Positions 1 to 6,998 of a DNA stretch of 42,225 bases are shown here, piece after piece (position 1 is the first letter of the stretch; the number at the start of each line of letters is the position of its first letter). The stretch covers positions 1 through 42,225 of the forward strand of contig NZ_CADEFI010000031.1 in NCBI RefSeq assembly GCF_902826555.1. The letters are read 5' to 3'. The notes beneath the pieces were generated by a model, which made no database searches, was not told the origin of the DNA, and saw only the letters and a program-made list of their open reading frames with translations. A program made the translations under genes and the position numbers. This stretch comes from an uncultured Hyphomicrobium sp. GTDB taxonomy: Bacteria > Pseudomonadota > Alphaproteobacteria > Rhizobiales > Hyphomicrobiaceae.

Positions 1-157
1 GGCCGAGGTCGAGGCAATCGCATCCTGGTCAGGGTTTGTGGACCTCGAATATGGAAGCGACTGGGCGAGGTTTTCGCGTGCCGCGAGCAAATCGGTCAAA
101 TGTGAAGAAGCTGGAAGTGGGTGGGGATGCGCCGTCGAAGCCCGACCCTGCAAATAG
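1..157 (+). CDS. C-terminal end of an unidentified protein (partial)
   Basis: Frame 2 is open from the window edge to a TAG at 155-157 and gives 51 residues. They look like a real protein end: two tryptophans in an acidic/aromatic stretch, then a cysteine-spaced tail (KCEE, GWGCAV and a final ARPCK). A tail with W, C and a terminal PC resembles small secreted alphaproteobacterial proteins held by disulfides, but that is an impression, not a family match. The cytochrome gene starts 23 bases after the stop on the same strand, so the two may be co-transcribed. The gene starts outside the window and its function is unknown. It could still be a chance open frame. Confidence 0.5.
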   Translation, partial: AEVEAIASWSGFVDLEYGSDWARFSRAASKSVKCEEAGSGWGCAVEARPCK

Positions 158-180
158 TTGCAGACCTCTCGCCAGTTGTA

Positions 181-633
181 ATGCCGACGGGCCGGTGCGC
201 CGTGATCATGCTCGCGACGAGTTTTGTCCTGGGAGCCTGCGGCAATCAACTCAATAGCTCTCTTCGTGGTTCCGAGGAGCGCGTCGCCATCCGGCTCTCC
301 GTTAAGGAGAGCGAGCATCTGCGTCAGGGCATGCAGCGCTATCTCGCAAGCGTTCAAGGGATCGTCGAAGCATTGCACCACAACAAGCGTGTCGCCGTAT
401 CAGAGAGCGCAAAAAACGGTGGGGTGGGGATGTTGAGCGGGGTCCCAGCTTCAGTTGCGGTTCGTCTGCCGCCAGAGTTCCTTATGCTCAGTATGGACAC
501 GCATCAGAAATTCGATGCTCTGTCCCGCTCTGCCGCAGCGGGCGAATCCAAATCTCAAATGTTGAAGCAGCTCGGCGATATCCTCGCCAACTGCACAGCG
601 TGCCATGCCAAATATAAACTTACGCCGAATTAG
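181..633 (+). CDS. Class II (c'-type) monoheme cytochrome c, putative lipoprotein
   Basis: The start at 181 gives a 150-residue product with a short hydrophobic leader ending in the lipobox LGAC (Cys20), so it is probably a lipid-anchored protein facing the periplasm. An upstream ATG at 121 would add 20 residues and spoil the leader. The only heme motif, CTACH (Cys138, Cys141, His142), lies eight residues from the C terminus. This placement is typical of class II cytochromes c (c', c-556), which are four-helix bundles, and the middle of the protein is predicted helical and charged. The expected role is electron transfer or small-ligand binding; the partner is not evident. The next gene, a membrane protein, begins 125 bases downstream on the same strand. 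Confidence 0.75.
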   Translation: MPTGRCAVIMLATSFVLGACGNQLNSSLRGSEERVAIRLSVKESEHLRQGMQRYLASVQGIVEALHHNKRVAVSESAKNGGVGMLSGVPASVAVRLPPEFLMLSMDTHQKFDALSRSAAAGESKSQMLKQLGDILANCTACHAKYKLTPN

Positions 634-758
634 GCTGATCTGGCAGCCAGATATCTGGCTAATGCCGTAGGGCTGACCTGACATTGGTCAATATTGGCGG
701 GGCAGTTCCATGCGTCATCTATGGGGGAAGTGATCCGTTATTCGACCGGGCCTAAAAA

Positions 759-1232
759 ATGGACGACCTTACCGTCGCGCGCGCCTTCCACGTTCTTGCC
801 ATCGTCCATTGGATTGGCGGCGTGGCCATGGTGACCACTGTTATCCTTCCCGCCATCGATCGCCTGGCTGAGGCTTCCGAGCGTCTGCGGATGTTCGAGG
901 TCATTGAGGGCCGCTTCGGCCGGCAGGCGCGAATCTCGACGGCCGTTGCCGGCCTTACAGGTTTCTACATGACGTGGCGGCTTTCTGCATTTGACCGCTT
1001 TCTCGATCCGGCCTTCTGGTGGATGCATGCCATGGTCGGGATCTGGGTGATTTTCACTTTCGTCTTGTTTATCGCCGAGCCTCTTTTTCTGCACCGCTGG
1101 CTCCGCAAGCGCGCGGCAATCGATCCCGACGGCACATTTCGCCTCGTGGTGCGGCTTCATTGGTTTCTCCTCTCGCTCAGCCTCGCGACACTGGCAGGGG
1201 CCGTTCTGGGTGCACATGGTGCCCTTGCATAA
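759..1232 (+). CDS. CopD-like four-helix integral membrane protein
   Basis: 157 residues with about four hydrophobic segments (roughly residues 6-32, 58-76, 86-108 and 128-152). Histidines lie in or next to the first segment (His11 in FHVLAIVHW, His17), the third (WMHAM) and the fourth (RLHWF). This matches small CopD-family or related membrane proteins in which paired histidines may bind heme b or copper. Together with the preceding c-type cytochrome this suggests a small membrane electron-transfer or metal-handling pair, which is inference from position only. No clear Shine-Dalgarno sequence precedes the ATG. A generic DUF membrane protein is equally possible. Confidence 0.55.
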   Translation: MDDLTVARAFHVLAIVHWIGGVAMVTTVILPAIDRLAEASERLRMFEVIEGRFGRQARISTAVAGLTGFYMTWRLSAFDRFLDPAFWWMHAMVGIWVIFTFVLFIAEPLFLHRWLRKRAAIDPDGTFRLVVRLHWFLLSLSLATLAGAVLGAHGALA

Positions 1233-1356
1233 GGCCGTGGGTGAGACATGGAGACTGCACTTTCTCTGCGAGCGGCTTGATGTTTGTTAAGTGCCGAGTG
1301 ACCCTTTGGCTCCTCCTATAGAGCGGAATAATTGGTGATCTCTTGGGAGAAGCCCT

Positions 1357-2394
1357 ATGTCTTGCTCGTTTTGGGACGACATCCAAACCGGGGGGCAGCT
1401 CGATCTCGGCAGTGTAGATGTCTCGCAGAATGACATCGTCCGTTTCGCCTCCGAGTTCGACGCTCAGCCGTTCCACACCGATGAGGAGGCTGCGCGTGCG
1501 ACGCTGCTCGGCGGGTTGTCGGCGTCCGGATGGCATACATGCACGCTCATCATGCGTCTGCTCGAGGAGGCGATCGCTCGTCACTCGGGCGTTTTGGAAA
1601 CTGCGGGTCTCGATGACATCATCTGGCTGAAGCCCGTGCGTCCGGGCGACGTATTGAGCGGCAGGATCCGCTGGTCCCGGGAGGCCGCCTGTTCCTGTGG
1701 TAGCGGAGCGAGGGTCAGGGGAGCAGACATCGGGGTGCGCAATCAGCACGGGGAGGTCGTGATGCAGTGGCGGATGAGCTGTCTGATCGCGCCGCCCACA
1801 GATCCCCGTCGCGAGATTCCGAAAGACTGCCCAATACGCAAAGGGCGGGCAGCGCGCGTGCTCCCTCGACCGGGCGATCACGCTATCAAGTACTTTGAGG
1901 ATGTTGCACCGGGGGACGAGATCGCGCTTGGCGAGTACGCCTTCACGATGGATAGGATCGCCGATTTCCGCGCACGTTACGGGCCTGGAAGTGCGTATGA
2001 CGAGACCATCCATCCGGGCATGACATACGGTGGCAATGAGACAGCGCTCGCGTGGCATGTGACAGCAGTATGGATGCACTGCATCGTGCGCTACTACGAG
2101 CATCAGGCCGCACGACTTCGACGGCAGGCCAAGCCGGTGCCTCTGCTCGGACCCGCCGTGGGAGTGAAGCACCTGCGGTGGCACTTGCCTGTTGGCATGG
2201 GCGAGACGATTACGTTTCGTGCCTGGGCCGAGCGCAAGATCGAGACCTCACGCCCGGACTGGGGTCTCCTTGTTGTCGGAGCGGTGGGAGAGAACCGGCG
2301 GGGCGACACTGTCGTCTCATTCTACCCTCAGATGCTCCTTGAGCGTCGCACGGGGCGGTGTTGCGGAGAGGCCTCCGACAAGCCGTTCCAATAA
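1357..2394 (+). CDS. Double-hotdog MaoC-like dehydratase family protein
   Basis: 345 residues, preceded by a good ribosome site (GGGAGAA, five bases before ATG). The N-terminal half carries the MaoC hydratase signature: FASEFDAQPFHTDEEAA (about residues 29-46), where Asp and His would be the catalytic pair of R-specific enoyl-CoA hydratases, followed by GLSASGWHT for the substrate pocket. The C-terminal half (about 165-330) looks like a second hotdog domain, starting at KYFEDVAPGDEI, with HPGMTYGG where the second signature would be, so the protein is a fused pair of hotdogs. Expected chemistry is hydration/dehydration of an acyl-CoA; the substrate is unknown. The short basic C-terminal tail is not part of either domain. 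Confidence 0.8.
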   Translation: MSCSFWDDIQTGGQLDLGSVDVSQNDIVRFASEFDAQPFHTDEEAARATLLGGLSASGWHTCTLIMRLLEEAIARHSGVLETAGLDDIIWLKPVRPGDVLSGRIRWSREAACSCGSGARVRGADIGVRNQHGEVVMQWRMSCLIAPPTDPRREIPKDCPIRKGRAARVLPRPGDHAIKYFEDVAPGDEIALGEYAFTMDRIADFRARYGPGSAYDETIHPGMTYGGNETALAWHVTAVWMHCIVRYYEHQAARLRRQAKPVPLLGPAVGVKHLRWHLPVGMGETITFRAWAERKIETSRPDWGLLVVGAVGENRRGDTVVSFYPQMLLERRTGRCCGEASDKPFQ

Positions 2395-3092
2395 TCGGCA
2401 CCTGAGCGAATGGGCAGAAGTCGCCTCTGATGACGTGCGAAGCTCTTCGTTCCGCAATCTGCTTGCGTTAACCTAGTTGAGATCGAATGTCCTCGCAGAG
2501 GGGCCAAGGCGCGAAGGCGAGGCATGCGCTTGCTCTTGCGGGCCAGATCAAGGTGGCGGTTGTTCGTCTCCTGCCCTGGCCCGTTGCCTTGGTTCGTCCC
2601 TCCCCGGCCTCACGTCCCTTCGGCATTAAAAGTGTGGCAGTCCTTCGCCGTCCATTGGCGTCCCACGCGGACAGAGAGCCTATTCCCTTATGCTGCAACA
2701 TCTCCGGGGCTGGACGGCTTCGACGCCTATTCCGAGCCGTTTGGCTTGTGCTGACCTGCGGATAGGTTTTCTCTCGTCCTCGCGTCCAGAGGTGCGCTCC
2801 CATCTAATCCGAGCTGGCGTGACGATCCCTGCTTTCGTGTCCGCTCAGCCACCCCCGCCCCTTGTCGTGCAAACTACGGCCGGCGGCGCCCTGGGAGAAA
2901 ACCCTCGCGCTCTCGGTTTTTGTTCCCCGCCGCTCTGCCGATCGGCTCCTCGCGCCGCTTCCGCTGCAAAAAAACCTTGGGCTCGGGTCCTCCCGCTCCG
3001 GCCAAGATGGTTCCTCGGGCTTGAGCCGGCCGCTGGGTCCTGCACGCCGGCGGGAGATGGTCTCTCGCCGGACAATAGAAAGGACCAGTCAC
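2395..3092 (+). other. Gene-free 0.7-kb leader upstream of DUF736
   Basis: No frame on either strand has protein-like composition; the open frames present are rich in Arg, Pro and Ser. The stretch is pyrimidine-rich on the plus strand from about 2770 to 3010 and contains a run of seven A at about 2969. It ends in a strong hairpin and a ribosome site for the DUF736 gene. Either it contains the DUF736 promoter and a long structured 5' leader, or it is decayed island DNA. Confidence 0.5.
3047..3071 (+). promoter_or_regulatory. Leader hairpin just upstream of the DUF736 ribosome site
   Basis: The arms 3047-3057 and 3061-3071 pair over 11 bp (one G.U) around a three-base loop. The hairpin ends seven bases before the Shine-Dalgarno GAAAGGA (3078-3084) and 21 bases before the ATG. 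No T-run follows, so it is not an obvious terminator. A 5' mRNA stabiliser, a protein-binding site or a translational control element are all possible. Confidence 0.5.
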
Positions 3093-3416
3093 ATGGCTAC
3101 CATCGGATCTGTCACGAAGCGCGAAGATGGCCGCTTTGAAGGCGAGCTCAGAACCCTGTCGATCCGCGCCGAGATCGCACTCCTGCCGGTCTCGGACAAG
3201 TCGTCGCCGAACCAGCCCGACTATCGGGTGATGTCGCAAGGCATCGAGATCGGCGCCGGGTGGATCCGCAAGGGTCAAACCTCCGGCAAGGAGTACGTCG
3301 CGCTTTCGATTGCCGCTCCGGAGTTCGGGTCGAGGACGCTCTACGCGAACCTCGGCCGGGCGGCAGGCCAGGACGATGACAGCGTCTATGCGCTGATCTG
3401 GAACCCGCAAGAGTAA
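3093..3416 (+). CDS. DUF736 family protein
   Basis: 107 residues beginning MATIGSVTKREDGRFEGEL, with LSIRAEI, the central IGAGWIRKGQTSGKEYVALSI and the late YANLGRA, matching the compact all-beta DUF736 family throughout its length. The start is fixed by GAAAGGA eight bases upstream. The family's biochemical function is unknown. It is frequent on plasmids, integrative conjugative elements and symbiosis islands of Rhizobiales, usually beside replication or transfer genes. Here it stands alone with no recognisable transfer gene nearby, which suggests a remnant or a minimal element. Its own terminator follows. Confidence 0.85.
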   Translation: MATIGSVTKREDGRFEGELRTLSIRAEIALLPVSDKSSPNQPDYRVMSQGIEIGAGWIRKGQTSGKEYVALSIAAPEFGSRTLYANLGRAAGQDDDSVYALIWNPQE

Positions 3417-3436
3417 GAGCTCACGCTCTCCCCTTC

Positions 3437-3467
3437 GCCCTCGTGCCCTCCCGGCACGAGGGCTTTT
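3437..3467 (+). terminator. Rho-independent terminator of the DUF736 gene
   Basis: A perfect 11-bp stem (3437-3447 with 3453-3463) around a five-base loop is followed directly by TTTT. It lies 20 bases after the DUF736 stop codon. Confidence 0.9.
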
Positions 3468-3957
3468 GCTTAACTTGAGAGCAGGGTGTGCTGACCCCCG
3501 ATCCGTCTCTCACGCCGGGCCGCGCACTCGAGACTATGGACAGTGCGTGTGCGCTCCCGGAATGAGTTCGCGTGATGACGCGTGAACATGAACTCGCATG
3601 CACTTGCATGAAGGAATTGGTGACAGGCAGAGCGTAGGGACTGAGATCAGGATAAAGGACTGACGTCATTCGAGCGTCAAGGCTCACAACGACGGGCACT
3701 TGGCAGACGTCAGCAAAGTGCCGATGACGCTACCGCTCAAAATTCCTGTTCGCGGTCTGTGTGCTGTTTGACGCCGACTTGAATTTGTCGTCCCCAACGC
3801 CATCTCGTCACGCCGTCGCGCACAAGCGAAATGCAAAGCAAGGTGCAAAGCTCTCAATAGGGGGCGCCGCGCCCTAATCCGTTGGCTGTGTGGAAGCGCT
3901 AGACCAGTATGCGCTGCCCTTTAGGCGGCTCCCTCCCGTTGGTCGGGTCACGCCCTA

Positions 3958-3977
3958 TCGCGCGCCCCGGCGCGCGA
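3958..3977. repeat. GC-rich palindrome
   Basis: A 9-bp arm (3958-3966) is exactly complementary to 3969-3977 with a two-base centre. It can form a cruciform or a tight hairpin, or bind a dimeric protein. No T-run follows. Confidence 0.6.
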
Positions 3978-4035
3978 CCGAGCCCGCAAGCGGTCTCGGC
4001 CCATGCGGGTTGCGGTCGTTTCCGCAAGTGAAGTG

Positions 4036-4082
4036 CAGAGCAGAGCAGAGCAGAGCAGAGCAGAGCAGAGCAGAGCAGAGAG
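4036..4082 (+). repeat. Pentanucleotide tandem array (CAGAG)9
   Basis: Nine perfect CAGAG units (4036-4080) followed by AG. A five-base unit shifts frame with each unit gained or lost, as in phase-variable loci, but no credible gene runs through it. If functional it would more likely act through spacing or DNA structure. It sits between two inverted-repeat elements. Confidence 0.95.
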
Positions 4083-4132
4083 GTCAATACGGTCTTGTGC
4101 GCAGCGGCGCGCTCTGGCTCACCAAGGGGATG

Positions 4133-4192
4133 CCCCTCTCCGCCGCCGCCGCTCGCCGGTCGGGGCAAGCGAGCGACGGCGGCTCCGAGGGG
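4133..4192. repeat. 60-nt imperfect hairpin element
   Basis: An outer 6-bp stem (4133-4138 with 4187-4192) and an inner 15-bp stem (4142-4156 with 4169-4183, one mismatch) are separated by a small internal loop and close on a 12-base loop. There is no terminal T-run. The size and precision exceed what random GC-rich DNA usually gives. It may be a folded RNA or a single-strand DNA structure such as an origin element. Confidence 0.6.
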
Positions 4193-4609
4193 ATCTGAGG
4201 GATCCTGTACCAAGGCGTGAGAGGCGCGGATCATTGTTGCTCAGAAGGGCACCGCTGGTTGGCTCCGCCTCATGAGCACGCGTTTACCCGCTTATCCCAA
4301 TTGAGGTCGTGGGGGGAAGCCTCAAGAATGGGTCTCATGCGCTTGAGGCAAAAGAAGGAGGCGAGGCATGAGTGTGGTTCTGATGAAAGAAGAACGTCGC
4401 TCCGAGCGAGAACTGAGCGGCGGGAGCAGACCAGAGCGACCTTGAGCGACACCAGGAGTGATTGCGCGCTTCCCTAGCGCAATACCTCATCATGGCTGAG
4501 AGCCAGAACGCGAAGAGCGAGCTTTATCCCATGGGTCATCACTCGCCTTATCAATCGCGCCTTCTGCCGCGTCTCATCCGCTTTCGTCACGCGCCCTGCT
4601 ACCCACGGC

Positions 4610-4795
4610 ATGGAGGCGCTTGCTGCCGATGCCCTCGACCCGTTTGGCACGGACGCGACGGAAGCGACGCGCAAGCTCTCCTTACTCAAATCCGGTCCCG
4701 AGAAGGACATCTACAACCGGTACGGCAAACGCTGGCATCGCCCTACGCCCTACTTGCTCAATACGGATGCAATGTGCTCGCCTTCGGACAGTTGA
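4610..4795 (+). CDS. Possible small protein or gene remnant
   Basis: 61 codons from an ATG at 4610; the frame is open upstream to about 4487. Residues 2-42 have balanced, protein-like composition, including KSGPEKDIYNRYGKRW, unlike the Arg/Pro-rich noise around it. The last 46 bases overlap the 3' end of the convergent integrase gene and are probably not constrained. There is no clear ribosome site and I do not recognise the family. It may be the surviving piece of a longer island gene. A minus-strand frame over 4474-4710 is an alternative I rate lower. Confidence 0.25.
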   Translation: MEALAADALDPFGTDATEATRKLSLLKSGPEKDIYNRYGKRWHRPTPYLLNTDAMCSPSDS

Positions 4796-5844
4796 GCCTG
4801 CTTCTGTAGGCGGTGCAGATCCTCTGGCTTGAGGTTGGTGTAGCGACGTAACATTCGCCAATCCTTGTGACCTGTGACCAGCGCGACCCTCTCAATCGAT
4901 AGGCCTACCTCAAACAGACGGCTTGTCCCTTCGTGGCGGAGGTCATGAAAGTGTAGATCCTCGATCTCTAATTCTCGGCAAGCTCTGCGGAACGCGGTTC
5001 CGACTGACTTCCCGTTGTGGGGAAAGACGCGGCCAACGCCACGGGTGACAATTTTCTGCTCGAGCAGGATGGTCCAAGCGTCAAAGCCGGTGAGATTCAA
5101 GAGAGGCACTTTTTGGTGGTTGCCGTCCTTACGGCGCGGGTCCTTGCGATCCTTTACCGTGACAGTCTTTCTCTGTAGGTCGACATCGGTCCATTCGATG
5201 CGGCACAATTCGTCCTGGCGCATGGCGGTTGCTATGGCGAAGCGGATGATCCGCCCCATCGGAATCAATTGTCGGGAGTTGCTCTCAAAGTAGGTGATGA
5301 GCGCCTCGATCTCGTCATCGGTCGGCCGCCGATCCCGCTCGTTGCCCTTTCCAATAAGGCCAAGTCGGCTGAGCGCGACGCGGGCAAGACGCACTTCCTC
5401 TGCGGATACCTTCACACCGTGCAAGGCAGCGGCATGGGTCAGGATGGTCCGGATATAGGAAAAGTCGATGGACAGAGTTACGGGACCCGCTCCTTGCTTG
5501 AAGCGCCGGCGGCCATACTCGATCAACCGCTCACGCGTCAGATCTTTCAGGCGGGTATTGCCAAGGGTCTCTTTCAATGCGGCCAGCACAGCCGCTTTCG
5601 ATCGGCGGATCGCCTTGCCGACCTCTTGAAGGTCGCTCTCGTGGATGCGGATCAAGTCTCCGAAGGTCATCGGCGCCTTCGTGGATTTGGTCGGCGTGGT
5701 CTGGCCGAGATCTATCGCGCGCTCGACCTCGAGCGACCAGGTCTCAGCATCCCGACGGCGGAGAAATGTGTCGGACGCATAGCGCCCCTTGCGACGAACT
5801 TGGGCACGCCAGTGTCCGGACTTCAGTCTTGCGAAGGTGGCCAT
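4750..5844 (-). CDS. Tyrosine recombinase, dusA-associated island integrase
   Basis: 364 residues from the ATG at 5844 (a GTG three codons upstream is possible). It has an N-terminal SAM-like/arm-binding region (about 1-60), a core-binding domain (about 60-160) and a catalytic domain (about 175-350). All active-site residues are visible: Arg209 in TAMRQDELCRIEW, Lys near 234 in KDRKDPRRKDG, His300-x-x-Arg303 in HFHDLRHEG, His326 in VTGHKDW and nucleophile Tyr335 in LRRYTNL. The gene is therefore intact. It is transcribed away from dusA, with its start about 130 bases from the alternative dusA start, as in the integrase family that inserts islands at the 5' end of dusA. Repeats overlapping its start may allow autoregulation. 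Confidence 0.92.
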   Translation of the reverse strand: MATFARLKSGHWRAQVRRKGRYASDTFLRRRDAETWSLEVERAIDLGQTTPTKSTKAPMTFGDLIRIHESDLQEVGKAIRRSKAAVLAALKETLGNTRLKDLTRERLIEYGRRRFKQGAGPVTLSIDFSYIRTILTHAAALHGVKVSAEEVRLARVALSRLGLIGKGNERDRRPTDDEIEALITYFESNSRQLIPMGRIIRFAIATAMRQDELCRIEWTDVDLQRKTVTVKDRKDPRRKDGNHQKVPLLNLTGFDAWTILLEQKIVTRGVGRVFPHNGKSVGTAFRRACRELEIEDLHFHDLRHEGTSRLFEVGLSIERVALVTGHKDWRMLRRYTNLKPEDLHRLQKQAQLSEGEHIASVLSK

Positions 5845-5845
5845 C

Positions 5846-5941
5846 GTGTGCACTCACTCGCCGCGTGTGCGAATCCTGTGCAGTGACGCGCAGAATTCGC
5901 GGGACGTTCCGTGAAAACGAGTGCACACGCGAGTGCACACG
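5846..5941. promoter_or_regulatory. Repeat cluster between int and dusA: putative integrase arm sites or operator
   Basis: The 12-bp unit CGAGTGCACACG occurs twice in perfect tandem (5918-5929, 5930-5941). Its 10-bp core also lies in inverted orientation at 5846-5855, directly against the integrase start codon. A related GTGTGC lies at about 5865. Multiple directly and inversely repeated short sites beside a tyrosine recombinase gene are what arm-type binding sites look like, and occupancy of the 5846 copy would cover the int ribosome site. Function is inferred from position. Confidence 0.6.
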
Positions 5942-5976
5942 TTCACTCTTTGCCCTTTGAGACTGCGTCAAAATAC

Positions 5977-6987
5977 GTGAGAAATCAAGATCATAGGTTC
6001 TGCGTCGCCCCGATGATGGATTGGACGGACCGGCACTGCCGCTTCTTCCACCGCATCATGAGCAAGGGCGCGCGGCTCTACACGGAGATGGTGACGGCGG
6101 ATGCCGTTATTCATGGCGACCGTGCGCGGCTCATGGGGTTCAGCGCGGCGGAGCGGCCGCTGGCGCTGCAGCTCGGCGGTTCGAATCCGGTGAAGCTCGC
6201 TGAGGCGGCGGCCGTTGGCGAAGCCTTCGGCTACGACGAGATCAATCTCAATATCGGCTGTCCCTCTTCGCGCGTGCAGGAGGGCCGGTTCGGTGCATGT
6301 CTGATGGCCGAGCCGGATCTCGTGGCGGCGTGCGTGCGCGCCATGGGAGATCGCGTGCGCGTGCCGGTGACCGTGAAATGCCGGATCGGCATCGACGACC
6401 AGGACAGCGAGGCAGATCTTTCACGCTTCATCGCAACGGTCGCCGACGCCGGCGTGACGACGTTCATCGTGCATGCCCGCAAGGCGTGGCTCGATGGTCT
6501 TTCGCCAAAGGAGAACCGTGAGATTCCGCCGCTCGACTACGCCCGTGTCTACCGGCTCAAGGCGGCGCGGCCCGATCTCAAAATCGTCATCAACGGCGGC
6601 ATCGAAACGCTGGAGGCTGCTGCTGAGCACCTCGCGCACGTCGATGGCGTGATGCTGGGGCGTGCGGCCTATCAGACTCCTTACGTGCTTGCCGGTGTGG
6701 ATCAGGCATTTTTCGGCGTGACCTCGCCGCCGCTCGCCCGTGGCGAGGTGCTCGATCAGCTCGTGCCCTATGTGCACGCGCATCTGGTAGACGGCGGCCG
6801 GCTCAATTCCGTCTCGCGGCACATCCTCGGGCTCTATCACGGACAGCCGCGGGCACGGCAGTTCCGCCGCCATCTCTCCGAACACGGCGTTGGCGAGGGG
6901 CCCGGGCTCGATGTTCTGGTCGAGGCGATCGCGCTCGTCGAGGGACGTGGTTGTGCGATCGCGGCCGATGCCATGGCTGCCGGGTAG
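5977..6987 (+). CDS. dusA: tRNA-dihydrouridine synthase A
   Basis: FMN-dependent reduction of uridines in the tRNA D-loop. The hallmarks are FCVAPMMDWTDRHCRFFHR at the N terminus, LQLGG, NIGCPSSRVQEGRFGACLM with the catalytic Cys of GCPS, VKCRIGIDD, FIVHARKAWLDGLSPKENR, INGGI and the phosphate-binding VMLGRAAY. The GTG at 5977 gives 336 residues, near the family length. A GTG at 5911 would add 22 atypical residues encoded by the integrase-side repeats. Neither start has a strong ribosome site. The 5' end and promoter were probably supplied by the inserted island. The exporter gene follows after 11 bases. Confidence 0.93.
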   Translation: MRNQDHRFCVAPMMDWTDRHCRFFHRIMSKGARLYTEMVTADAVIHGDRARLMGFSAAERPLALQLGGSNPVKLAEAAAVGEAFGYDEINLNIGCPSSRVQEGRFGACLMAEPDLVAACVRAMGDRVRVPVTVKCRIGIDDQDSEADLSRFIATVADAGVTTFIVHARKAWLDGLSPKENREIPPLDYARVYRLKAARPDLKIVINGGIETLEAAAEHLAHVDGVMLGRAAYQTPYVLAGVDQAFFGVTSPPLARGEVLDQLVPYVHAHLVDGGRLNSVSRHILGLYHGQPRARQFRRHLSEHGVGEGPGLDVLVEAIALVEGRGCAIAADAMAAG

Positions 6988-6998
6988 GGAGCGGCGCC

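Larger units (their letters stand above)
3468..4749. other. 1.3-kb structured, largely non-coding island segment
   Basis: Apart from a doubtful small open frame at the right end, I see no convincing gene on either strand. The DNA is rich in repeats and palindromes: short gagttc/gaactc and gcatg repeats at about 3564-3610, a near-perfect GC palindrome at 3958-3977, a pentanucleotide array at 4036-4082 and a 60-nt hairpin at 4133-4192. Such clustering suits a cis-acting region of a mobile element (origin, transfer or regulatory site), but no nick site or iteron set can be assigned from the sequence alone. Confidence 0.45.
2395..5976. mobile_element. Right end of a putative dusA-integrated genomic island (left end not found)
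   Basis: An intact tyrosine recombinase abuts the 5' end of dusA, followed leftwards by gene-poor structured DNA and an orphan DUF736 gene, a family typical of rhizobial mobile elements. The right junction should lie within the first codons of dusA (about 5977-6040). No second copy of that sequence appears between 1 and 5900, so the left boundary given is only where island-like character starts. The cytochrome, CopD-like and MaoC genes may also belong to the island. Confidence 0.6.

Noticed and set aside
1177-2184. 335-codon minus-strand open frame
   Set aside because: It lies antisense to the MaoC gene, is Arg/His/Pro-rich, and has no motif; the plus-strand frame carries the hotdog signature.
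4036-4082. CRISPR array
   Set aside because: The repeat unit is five bases with no spacers, so it is a microsatellite; no cas genes are present.
4003-4275. Arg/Ser-rich coding frames through the CAGAG array
   Set aside because: The array translates to repetitive RAEQS in one frame and SRAEQ in another; no start, ribosome site or domain supports expression.
5865-5885. tRNA 3' end as an integration site
   Set aside because: The GCGAATCC stretch resembles a T-loop by chance, but no acceptor stem, anticodon arm or CCA context surrounds it; dusA is the more convincing target.
1-5900. Left attachment site of the island within the window
   Set aside because: I looked for a second copy of the dusA 5' sequence (around GCCCCGATGATGG). 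The nearest resemblances, at about 1945 and 3719, match only a few bases.
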